DNA from: Tamarix chinensis
Lineage: Eukaryota; Streptophyta; Magnoliopsida; Caryophyllales; Tamaricaceae
Direction: 5' to 3'
DNA: 64,000 nt
Assembly: GCA_030549775.1 (NCBI GenBank)
Contig: CM060180.1
Coordinates: 35,003,090-35,067,089 of the forward strand
In this document: positions 32,801 through 45,000 of the stretch, piece by piece
Layout: each line of letters begins with the position of its first letter
Position numbering within the stretch: position 1 is the first letter of the stretch
Translations under genes and position numbers: made by a program
The notes under the pieces: generated by a model
Databases searched by the model: none
The model's input: the letters and a program-made list of their open reading frames with translations, nothing else
What the model was told of the DNA's origin: nothing

Positions 32801-34600
32801 TTAATAAAAAGAGGTATTACAATGATCCCTAAGTTTGTGGCATATATGACTGCCCATGAATCCTTGTTTATCATCAAGCATGTTACATTTAATTAGTTTC
32901 GTATGCATGAACAAACCGATATGCCATGTTGTGTGAGCATAGTATGTGACCTTGCTTAATGCATGAGGATGCTATTTGTGTATCTAACATGATCATGATG
33001 CCTATCATGACATTAGGTGTATCATGAGTGTCCATGATAGAATAATTTATATTACTCAACATGTAATGTACTTAAGTGACCTTTTATTTGGTCTCTTTTT
33101 GAATCACATGAGTAAGAGAAATCATGCATATTACTGAGGATGATCGGTAGAATTCCACTCCATTTTTTTGTTTGTAAACCTTAAACGTTTCCACCTTTCA
33201 TTATAATTATCGTGTGTACTGTATTTTGTTTGTTTTAGATACACAACTTTATGTTTAGTATGAGACTAACTAAAAAACATATATCTTATGATAGATATGA
33301 TGGTAACACTCCGTATTTTTATAATATCTTCGTATTTCATTTCTACAAATATTTTAACAAAATAAATTTTTTTGATAGTAAAAAATGAGTGCGTTATAGA
33401 TTAATTATTCCTTTTTTTCAAAAAGATAATTTCGTCTAATTGATTATGTTTAAATAATGTACCATATTTTCAAGCAAAAAGATATATCAATTTATTGTAT
33501 ATTTTATTTTCAATCTAAACGTGTAAAAGCATGTATGACTAAGTGGTAGATTACCAATATTGATAAAGTTCACAACTAATGATTTAAGACTTTTTACATT
33601 AAATGAGTTTGCATAAACGTACTTATTCTCTCTAATCTGTAACCCTAAGGGATATTTATTCGAGACTAGGTAATATGGATCCAAAAAGCATACTTACATT
33701 AAATGAGAAGATACCGAACTATATCTAAAAACTAACTTAAAAGTAGATGATCTACTATAGTATTCATTATTGTACGACTTTCTTAGAAATAGGTGTGACG
33801 CATCAAATGCATAATAATCAATTTAGAGAGCCAAATGTCATTTGGTTTTTCTAGAATATAACTTTTTTGTATCTCTAAATTAAAATTAATCAATTCAGTT
33901 GTTCTATATTTATTTTTATTCAATTGGTTCCTCATTTCCATGTAGGTCAACCTTTATATTTCTTCTCTCGGTTAACAATTTAACTCATGATATTTTGTTT
34001 ATCTACTAATATCATAATTTTAATGATTTAAATCAATTATTATTTCAAATTAAGTTAATTCATTAAACCTACTATTGTAGCACAAATGTGTAGTCATAGG
34101 TTTCATTTAGTTTAATTTGAGAAACACAAATTGAATTAGATAGTTAAAATCATTACATTATTGAGTAAATACATTATTACAAGCAATATAGATTAGGAGA
34201 GATAATATAAATATTGACTCAGAATAGCAAGTTAACAAGGCTCATAAAATGATTATATATATTTTTTTGAATGCTAAAGGATTAAACATAAAAAGTTATA
34301 ATTTAAATATATCAAAACAATATTTAGTTATTTAATTCAAAAGAGGGATACATAGTTCTAAAAGAGACAAACTTATGGAAAATTTTAAACTTAATGAAGA
34401 TTATTTCTTGACTATCAAAGATGTATTTGTTTTATAGATAAATTAGATATTATAAATTTTAGAGTTGATATAAATTTTTTGGATAACTAATGTTGTTGAT
34501 GTTAGGACACATAAATTTTAAAACTCAAAATGGACGTGGAGATCGATAGTATCACACACATACATTCAAAATCGAACTAAAACATAAATTTATTATGTCC
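29854..34600. other. AT-rich intergenic DNA with LTR-like scraps, no gene recognised
   Basis: No coding relic is recognised. The block 31490-32821 resembles the 3' part of a long plant LTR (GAAAGCCGAGATATG-type phrase at about 32268-32282) and ends GAGGTATTACA at 32821, similar to the end of X3. A matching start is not found. TGGTAACACTCCGTATTTTT at 33300 resembles the start of another TGTAAC-type LTR without a matching end. A run of ten G occurs at about 31871-31880. Confidence 0.4.
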
Positions 34601-34966
34601 TATTTAGTTTTTAGAATATTTTAAAAAAAAGAAAGAAAATGAAGAAAAGAATAATTTTTTATGTTTGTTTTATATAAATTAGTGAGATAGAAAAAGAACG
34701 ATGAATAAAATTATTAAATATTAGTTATTAGATTTTTCTTTTGAAAAATTATTTTTTTTATAAAATTTTTACTAAAATAAAATGGAGCCTGAAAGAAGAT
34801 CATAAAGATCGATAGATGGAAAAATTGACAAAGGGACTCTATACAGCCCCGGTCAACCATTGAAACGGTTCTCTTACATGACCTCCCTCCCACCTGTTTA
34901 AGTCCATGACCCCGCCTTCTGTAGAATAAAACCGGAGCTCCGGAGCAGCAACCAGGATCAACAAAA
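34601..34966 (+). promoter_or_regulatory. Promoter and 5' leader region of the WDR11 homologue
   Basis: TATAAAA at 34759-34765 lies about 200 bp before the start codon and TATATAAA at 34671-34678 about 290 bp before it. Either could be the TATA box. Composition changes from AT-rich to GC-richer at about 34840, as expected at the 5' leader. The start context is AAAAATGTC. The TSS is not determined. Confidence 0.4.
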
Positions 34967-36015
34967 ATGTCGGTACATGGACAACGACCCCAATTGCTGA
35001 CGAACTCGGACACCACGTCGTCGTCTTCCTCCTCCACATGGGACTGTATGCTACCAGGTCCGCCAAGCCGTAACAATGGTGGAGCCGCCGATGTATCCCC
35101 TTCCGGACTTCTCGCTTACGCATCCGGCAGCTCTGTCGCTGTCGTCGATACTCGATCTATGCAGCTCGTCACCGCCATTCCTATGCCTCCTCCTTCTCAT
35201 TCCTCACCAAGCTCAGGAATCGGTGGCTCTCCCTCTCTGTCGCCGTTCGTGACAGCAGTCCGTTGGGCCCCGTACTCTCTCCTCCGTAATGACATTTTGT
35301 CCACCGATCCTTCTTCTTCTCCCGCTTCCTCATCTTCTAATCACCTCATCCTCGCCGCCGGGGATCGTCAAGGTCGTGTAGTTCTTCTCGATCTCCGGAA
35401 TCGGTATCCTCTACTGTGGTTCGAGTCTGACTCGTTGAAGCTTGGCATTCAAGATATTTGTTGGGTCCAAACCCGTTTGGATAGTTGGATCCTTTCTTCC
35501 ATTAATGGACCTTCACTTCTTTCTCTCTACAGCGCGACTACTGGTCAATGCTTCTTTAAATACGACGCTTCTCCGGAGTTCTTCTCTTGCATCCAGCGCG
35601 ATCCGTTTGATTCTCGAAGTATCTGTGTCTTAGGGCTTAAAGGGTTGTTGTTGCATGTCAAAGTGCACGGAGAGAGTGAAGATGATGTCGTATTACAAGA
35701 ACTTAATATTCGGACCGATTCGAGTGAGTTGGGAAAATTGGAGAAGGATCTGGGAGGAGTTGCGACGACTTCCCCTGCATCGGCAGTTTTTCCGACGTAT
35801 AGTGTTAAATGTGCATTTTCGCCGCAGTGGAGGCACATTTTGTTTGTGACGTTTCCGAGGGAGTTTGTGGTGTTTGATTTACAGTATGAGACGGCGCTTT
35901 ACGCCGTGGCTTTGCCCAGGGGAGGGAAATTTTTGGATGTGCTGCCGGACCCTAATGCTGACTCATTGTACTGTGCGCATATTGATGGGAAGCTCAGTGC
36001 TTGGCGGCGGAAGGA
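34967..36015 (+). CDS. WDR11: WDR11 exon 1
   Basis: 1049 bp, ATG at 34967 in context AAAATGTC, donor GTAAGTAA at 36016. It encodes residues 1-349 and two bases of codon 350: the Ser/Pro-rich N-terminus and the first propeller blades up to LSAWRRKE. The open frame runs two codons past the donor, which gives a false stop at 36019. Confidence 0.95.
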
Positions 36016-39000
36016 GTAAGTAATGCTACATTTTGCCCCAGTTTTGAATTTTAGCTTTGGGTCAATTTTGTTGGTTGTCATCGATCATTGGTTCAGTTAT
36101 CCTTTAGTCATTTGGATGCATGAATTTTAGTTTGAACTTCATGCTGTCAGAACAGTAAGAACTTTAGCATAATAGGCAATTAAGCACGATGTTATTCATG
36201 AGCTCACATTTCCTTGGAAACCGTTTGTCGTATCGGTTGATCTCTTTTTTGTGGAAACTGTATTCGAGCTAGTAGATGAGAGAAATATTGCTCATCCTCT
36301 TCTGGAGTTCTTTGATCAGAGAGTGAAGTTTAAGGGCTTTGCCTTTTGAAACAAAACTCACGTGTTTAGGTGACAACTTTACCAAGCTAGTTAAGGAGGT
36401 TATGCACTTGTCTTCTGATGAAAAAGAATAATTTCATCCATGATTTTATTAGGGAAGTTAGAATAGAGGATTTTATGGATTTGTATGTACGGCATCTGTG
36501 GCAGGCGGGTATGTGGTCTAGTATTGAGACCGATTTCCTCCTGAAGCAGGCTTTCCTACTCAAATATGTGGTAGCTATTAAATTCTGGATTTCAAGGATC
36601 TTTAAGGCAAGCAGTAAGATTTACATAATTTATGTACTGTGAACACAATTATTAGAAGGAAAAGAGTTACTCAGTAATTGGATTACAAAAATATTACTGG
36701 AACATGTGACGTTGAAATTATTCTGGTGTTTCTAGACATTTAGGACAGATGTAGTATACTAGAGGAAGTCTGACCATCAACCTGCTGATTGCCTTAAGGG
36801 CATAGAGAATATTTCATTCTGGAACTTCATTGATGGGATTTATGTGAGGGGTGCTTCTACCTTCTCTTTGCATCTAATGAAAGATAGATAACCAAACCAA
36901 GTAATGCTTTGTTTTCCTCACCTTATTTTCAGAGCAGATCAGATCAACAATTTTTTTACAATGATAAAATGATATTAAATTAATGCTAATAATTATAAAA
37001 ATAACAGTTTTGATAACTATAATAGTAATACTAACGGAAAATATTATAAATTATAGAATTAATAATTGTAAACTAATAATAATAATATGTTAAACTTTTA
37101 AAATTAGATCAAATTAGAAAAATCTGAGGAAGAAAACAGGGCCTAAGAGGGCTTAAGACGCATGCTCTTGAAATTGATTTCAGTGCGGAAAATCTGGTTT
37201 AATTCCAGTACTTGGGGTTGACTATACTTTTGGATTGTTGAGAGGCTTATGTTGTGCAGAAGAGGTGACAGTGCGTGTGTATGATTTCCTTTTCAGGTAT
37301 ATTACCGGACATGTATGTGGCATCTAGATTCTCCTATAAATATTATTATGTTTTTGCTCTCATGTGATATGCTGTGGTTCTATTTAATTTGTACTAATAT
37401 TTATTCCATTGGTACATAGGGATTAATACTTATACATCCTATTATTTGGATATATTTATTTGCGGCTGTGAACTTGTATATAATCTCTGTTTGCACTTCA
37501 ATTGAGAATGCTTATTCGTCAGCATTGTTGTAGAAGCTTGTCAAATTTGATATTGTCTTGAGCCATAATGCTAATTTGAGTATTACTACAGAGGAGAACA
37601 GGCATATACCATGTGTGCAATGCAAGAATTAATGCCCTCGATTGGTTCGTCAGTCCCTTCTCCATCTATTCTTGCTGCTGTAATTTGTCAGTCTGATTGT
37701 GCTCTTCAAGATGTGGGTCAAATTTATTCTGATGTGCCTCATAGTCCGTATGCTATTGAGGATTACGATAATCCTTTCGATTTTAGTGATGAATCAGTAC
37801 CGGTCTCTAACACCCACTTGATATCTGTCTCGGATGATGGTAAAGTATGGAATTGGCTTTTGACTTCTGAAGGGCCTAATGATTCTCCTGAGAGTGCTAT
37901 GACCTTGAATGCAGCTTCTAATGCTGATAAAGTTCCAGTTCCTGATAAAAAAAATGGTGATGATTCTTGCAATGGAACCATTGCTCGGGTTCAACAATCA
38001 GACCGTCCTAAAAGAGGGCATGGAAATTCAAGCACCTTCCAAGATGACAATCTTTTTAAGGTGAAAGTGTGCACTCTCCTAGTTTCCTTTGATTGTTTGT
38101 CATAATTATTATTTTTCCTCCAAGGGCTATTAAGTTCATCTATTCCATTTGGATTCCCCACCATAAATTTTCAGAAACTATACTATAAACATGAATGATG
38201 GCAAAATGCATATTATTTTTCTGTTCATTCCTGAAGTATATGATTGCTTTGACTAGCATTTATGGTTTATTCTTCACTTTAAGCTATCTTCAACTTGCCT
38301 GAAGTATATGTTTGCTTTTATTTTTCTGTTAATAAGCATATATTAAAGTAATTTTATTGCGATAACTATGGCTCCATTTGGTTATCAAAATTATTATTTC
38401 ATTGCAGTTGTGTATCATCACTTTTTGGGAAAGTTCAAAACTATCATTACCTTTTATCACAATTTACTATAAAATATTTTCAAACAAATAGAATATAATT
38501 TAAGTACATACCCAAAATAGTAAATATACATCATTTCAACTTTATGCCAACAAAGTTTTAGATGAGGCTGATGTCAGTCACAATTATTATTTTTGGCTAG
38601 AATTATTTAAGCTTGCTGAGTTGTCAGTCCATAGATGCCAGGCATTTTCTTTTGCTTATTTATTTGACCATGCTCTTGTGCTTCTTTCTTTTTTTTCTTC
38701 CTTTTTTTTTTCCAATAAATGATGCAGGATTAATTGTTCTTTTCGTGTGATAATTTGCATTCCATATAATTTTGGATTGAGAAAGTTATTGATGAATTTA
38801 TGATAATCTTGTGTGGTATTGAAGCATTGAAGTGGGCAAAAGAAAAAGAATGATCACTAATTGCTACAGGTTGATTGGTTATGGATTCATGTTGACTGAC
38901 AAGGTATTTGTTGCAGATGAACTTGACTGGGCAGCTGCATCTTCTGTCTTCAACGCTGACTATGCTTGCTGTACCATCCCCTTCTCTAACAGCTACATTG

Positions 39001-42000
39001 GCCCGTTAGTTTCATTTCCTGTTTTTTTTCATGGATATAAAATAATTGCCATTGTTGAGTTATTACCCAGACATCAAATTTCAAAGCTGAGATTTTAGTA
39101 ATGAAAAAGATTGTTTATGTGTGTAGGGGGTGGAAACCGTCCTGCTGTTGCTGTTCCTTTGGTGGCTTTGGGCACTCAAAGTGGCACAATTGAGATAGTT
39201 GATGTTTCAGCTAATGCAATTGCAGCTTGTTTCTCTGTCCATAATGGAGTTGTGAGGGGACTACGATGGTTAGGAAACTCTAGACTGGTTTCATTTTCTT
39301 ACAACCAGGTAAAAGAATCTTCAAAATACTACACCGTTGTTTCATGGATTGTTTTTAGTAATCTAGGTTGTAGGTTTCAGGCTTACTCTTTTGATCATTG
39401 ATTTCATAAAGTCAAATAAACTATTTCACAATGCATGCTTGATGCAGCACTTAGCTTGACATGATTTGTGAAACCACTATATCCATTCTTGTTTCATAAT
39501 TAGCATCATTTGATATGCATTGTATGATATTGTGGGTCAATGAAGGTAAATGAAAAAGCAGGACGCTATATTAATAGGCTTGTAGTGACCTGTGTTAGAA
39601 GTGGCCTTAATCGAACATTTCGGGTTTTGCAAAAGCCAGAACGTGCACCAATAAGGGCTCTAAGAGCATCTTCATCTGGAAGGTTAGTTTTGAACTAGGA
39701 ATTCTTTCGCTTGTTAATAATTCCTTTTTTGTTGAAACCTTTTACATTTTTGCATATTGATATTTGCCTTCTTGCTTTTTCTTTCCTCCCTTATAATAAA
39801 AAGATGCAGAATGTATGCGAATAGTAATTTCTTGTGCCGAAAATTACTAATTTGTATTTCTGATATGTTTCAATTTACTTTAGTCTTTGTTAACTTCTCT
39901 GCCACTTTGTAACGTCCTGGGTTAAGCTGCTTTCTTAGGTAGTCCCATTTCCATTTGACCCATTGATTCAGGTTATAACTTCCGAGGGAAAATTATGGAG
40001 ACATCTTACTATATACCTTGAAGCTATCTTGGCATCTTTTTTGTTTGTTCTTGATCCTTGTGTATTCCTAGTCTTGCTTAAATTTGACATTACTGGTTTG
40101 ATAAGCTAAAAGCACAATATGAATAAGGTGAAGCTTAGGTTTAGATTACTATAAATTCTTAGGATATTAACTAACTTGGCAAGACTAATAAGCTTATTAT
40201 ATCGCATTTTGTGACAACAGGGTGAGGCAGGGACATGGGTAGGGCTTTGCCATGTTGTACCATGGGATTGACTTATGAAGATATATAATGTAGTGGTTGG
40301 TCCAACCTATTATCTAATTTTTTTATCTATATTTTAATATGTTAAAAATATTTCCGGAATTTTTAGAATTTGTTCAAATTTATTGAGATTTTGAGTGGGT
40401 TTCTTTTTATAAAAGATTCTATAAATTCTCAAAAAATGCTTAAAATGTTCAAATCGTTGAAGTACTCCCAAGCTAGCTTAAAAAACATGTGATATTTAAG
40501 ATTTATTATTTTAATAATTTAAGGCTAACAATATTAATAGGATGACACTGAAGTAAATATAAACTTAATATGTCATGGTACCTCTGTGGAATTATTCATG
40601 TTACCTCAATGGAATTAGGTCAAATGTTATGATACCTTGGCGGAGTTTATCATATAAAATAAAATATGAGTTTCAATTTTTGCTTCTTGGATATGTTTGT
40701 TGAATTTTTCTCTAAAAGAGACGTGATATTTTGGTATCTAAGAAATGCTGATTCTGTGACTTTGATTCAAGTTGTAGATTAACTATTATCTTTCCACTAA
40801 TGACTTAAGCACTTCTCCCCTCCGCTTTAGCTGAAACTGCAAAATACCCGTGCTTAACCAAGGATCAAAATTCCCTCCTGGCCCTAGTGTGACAACTTTT
40901 TGTATTCTTTTCAGTTTTGTAGTTCCATTATGGTCGTATTATTTTATTTCCTTTGGTTCTATTGGTGGGGAATGAAAGATGTTGCCGGAAGAATATTGGG
41001 AGATGTATTAATTATGTGGACTATTAGCTGTTGACTAGCCAAGTTCAAATTGTGTATGGTATCAAAATTGGAATGTTTTTGGATGAGAAAGATTACTAGT
41101 TTAAGAACATATGTTTAGGTGAAGATGAAAGATATTTGCTCACTCTCAGAGATTGTGAAATGTGTTGAAACAGAATGAACTAGTGTTGTGCATAGACATA
41201 TGACGTCTTTTATAATTGATGGATGCCATAATGTGGACATTTGATAGCACCATTTTTTTTGCCTTCTATTAAAATGGAAAAAGAAAAAGAAAAGCAAACA
41301 CATCAGTGACCTGCCTTTCCTCTCAAGTTTCTGCTACTCTTCCTCTATTATTTTTTTGGCTGTGTGGGTATGGACAGAACGAAATGAAGAGATAATGGCT
41401 TCAAGTTAAAAACAATCTCTTGCTTTATGCTGCTGCACCCCATCCGTGAACCTGTCTCTTCTTCCTTGCCTTCTGCCCTGCTCTCTGTGCATTTACCTTT
41501 CCTTCCTGTGTTGCCCCTTATGTTTTCTCACACATTTGCCGAGTGGAAAAAGGTACAGAATACATAGCAGTTGGGCATATCTCATTAACATTGTTTGAAC
41601 AGGGACGAGTGGTAAGGCTGGGTATGTATTTTCACGAAAAAGGAGAAATCAGGTGATTCCATAGGGGGAAGGTTATTGTTTAGTTGGTTCAGATGCTATG
41701 TATTAGGATATATCCCATACGCATGTTCTTACTTGGGGTACCTTCCCCAACTTCTTCCCTATTATCAGGCATTACAACAGGCCTATCAGGAAATAAAAGT
41801 TACAGCTGGGGGTTACTGTGAAATGAGAGTTAAGGGTCCCTGATTGTTTTCAGAGGTGACTATATACTATGTTTATGCTCAGTGCTCACAGTTAGGTGCT
41901 TCTTGGAACAACATGTATTTTTATGCAATTTCTTTGCTCTTCTGGGAAAATTAAACTGATGATGATGAGTCGATGACTTTCTGAGCCTCTTGGATGAGTA

Positions 42001-45000
42001 ATTTTTTTCCTTGAATTCAACTCAAGTTATCAGTCTATAGCATGCTTGTGCTTTTCTGATTGACAAAGTTCCGTTTGTTGGAAAATTTGCAGATACCTTC
42101 TAATTTTGTTTCGTGATGCTCCAGTTGAGGTGTGGGCTATGACAAAGAATCCAATCATGGTCAGTTAAAACTTTTCATTTTGGCTCATATTTCTGTTTTG
42201 ATCCATTATCAAATTGTTGGCAGCCAAACATCGGCTTCATTGTTTTGCTTAGCAGATAAATGCCTTTGTTTTATAAAATGTCAGTTTCTGGTTCAGCATC
42301 ATGGTTACTGCATATGAAAAGTAGTAAAAGAAATAACTAAAGAGTAAATTTAAGATGATCCTCTAAATTTCATTATCTTGTCCACAGAAATCTTAATGCT
42401 TTCATCCTGGCTACTTAATTAGTAGTATTGTTGATGTGTTCAGGTATCTTAGCTTCCTAGCTAAGCAGTTACACATGGAACTTTATAAAGGATTTAAGAC
42501 ATCTTTATTTTCCTGAAAGCTACCGTCTTCAATTCTGATATGTCTCCTTGGTTGCTTGCCTGCCTTTTAGTCAGTGCCCAGATTTGGTAGTGCTATTGTG
42601 GTCATTGTTAACATTAGCAGCATTCATTAATTCTCTACTTACTACAGCCTTGAGAACTGGGAAAGACGCAGTGCCATTGATGGTAGTAGCATCATTAGGA
42701 TCAGTCTCGAAGATGCTTAAGTTTTTCGACCGAACATTGGTAGCAGGTTAGGTGCTCAACAGTCACCGTAGCTGCATGGTTTCATTGAGCTCCTTATACA
42801 ATAAGAATGTTATCATTGGAAGTTGAGGCAGCCTTCTGATTATCAGCAAATGCTTTTCATGAGAAAGGGTGATCTCTCCCCTCATAATCAAGTAGGTAAC
42901 TTGGCATGCCAAATTCAAGCTGAACTGAGTGGGTCCATGATATGCCCCTTCCACTAATGTTTCATGTTTATTTTCGGATATTTCAAGACCGCATGGTGTC
43001 ACGATTGCGGTTGTTGACAGTAATTGTCGGTTGTGATGTAGTATCGATGTTGGGAGCCTTCGGGACAATAACATATATGTCATGGTTGTTATGACATACT
43101 TTTTTATGGTAGATGTAGATGCATATTGGTGAATATCGAAGTGTATAGGTTGTTTAGTGTTTCTGGTATTGGTAATCTGACATAGCGGAGGCTTAAAGTT
43201 TGATATGTATCACCAAATACTGGCAAGACGTCCAATTTTTTTTAAACGTGTGCTGAGGACCGATGTTGATGCTTGGGTTTCCAGTTTGCTAGCTGCTTGA
43301 ACATTCCTTGAAAGTTGCTTCTCTCTAACTCTTCATTCTTGCTCGCATTCTATTACTCATAAGTCTGAAAAATTCCAAACACCCTCAATGGGCTGCTCTT
43401 AACAGTTCCAATGACCCTCATTTAATTGATTATTGGGATTATCTCTTCATATACTATATGCAAAGACATACTTTCCCCATTTTCTATCCAATTATAGTGA
43501 GCATGGGGGACTTTTGTGCGATTTGTACGACATACTATCCCAACTTGAATGATGTTTACCTATTAAAGTAGATGTTTGTAACACTTAGCAAACACAAAGG
43601 AGTGGAGATTGATGATAAGGCTATAAAAGGAGTTTTGAAGTGTGAACAAAACTCGTTGTTTGGCTATGGTGTCTTGAATGTCAAGACGAAAGTGAGTTTT
43701 ATAAGGGAGTGAATGTGTTGTTTATTCTTATCAATGATCCTTTACATCCTATTCTATAGCTTATATACGTAAGTGTAATCTTTGTTCAATATATGGCCAA
43801 TGCTGGAGATTATCCCAATAGATTCAAATTCATAAAACAAACTCCTTTAGTTGATTCTATCAACCATAATTGCTTTAACCATCTGCAACAATCCATTGCT
43901 TGTAAGTTGCTAGAGCCACATTTTCTTTCAACATGGCATCTACTTAGCAACAACAACCTAGCTTATCACAAATTGTTATAAATCCTTTCCCTCGTAACAG
44001 CATCCATGACTGTTAGGATCTTTAGCTATTATTCTAGCTATGCCAGTATTAGCTTGATATCTATCAGATTATTAGGGCTGCTATTAGAATTAGCAGACTT
44101 GAATCCCTTATTCCTTCTAGATCTTGGTGTGATCTGCATTTGTAATCCATTGTGAGAGTAATGTTTAGGTTGAATTGGAGGGCTAGTTGTGGTGATTGGC
44201 TTGGGTTGTGGAAGGGAAGCGTGCTAGACGTGGTGGAAGCCAGCGACATATTTGGGAACAAGGGAGGGGTTTGTTGACAAATGTAGAGAAAGAGAGGGTT
44301 GGGAATCTAATCATCTTGGTTAATTCCCATCTTGATTAATTATTGTGATCTTAGGGCGTTATTTACATGCGTTACACCCTACTGGCAAAGCTCCTTCAGA
44401 CAAATAAAATAAGCATTTAATATCTCCTACAAATCTAAGCAAATAATCCCCAAATAATATCCTAGCTATTATGGCCAATGGATACTAATATTAACTAGAT
44501 ATTATTGTTGACTAAATCCCAAACTTGTAGCTAAAGTAATTAAAAAAAATAGCTGGAAAAAAAGTCCAAAGGACTGGAAAAATCGTCATTTAAGATTACT
44601 TCCCTCTCCTAAATTAAGCTTTTCCTTATGCTTGAAGGAAGGTTGGAAACTTGTCTTGAAACGCATACTCCTATGCCTAGGTGCAGTAAAGAGGAAATCC
44701 ATGCCATTCCATAAACCACTCTCCTTGCCCAAATGTCACGCGCCTTGGCATGGGTGGTAATTGTCATGTGACTCAAGCATGTATGGGGTGACTTGGGAAT
44801 CAGGCCAATCTTTTCCCAAGATGACAACAATCTCATGCTAAAGAGCCACATTGAAAATTGCTATGAATTTGAAATCCTCAATATTGATGCCCGACACTTG
44901 GTGAAATCTTATCGGTTCACTGAAACTGGGAGACAAAGCTATGGCATCACCTACAACCCATGTTGTAGTGACTTGCAAACTAATGTAACTAATAAAGCTG

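Noticed and set aside
37763..37981. Minus-strand frames opposite WDR11 exon 2
   Set aside because: Shadows of the real exon, which splices in frame on the plus strand.
44609..44851. 80-codon minus-strand frame in element B resembling a protein (TTHAKARDIWARRVVYGMAW)
   Set aside because: Protein-like composition but no family recognised and no continuation either side. Kept only as possible element B remnant.
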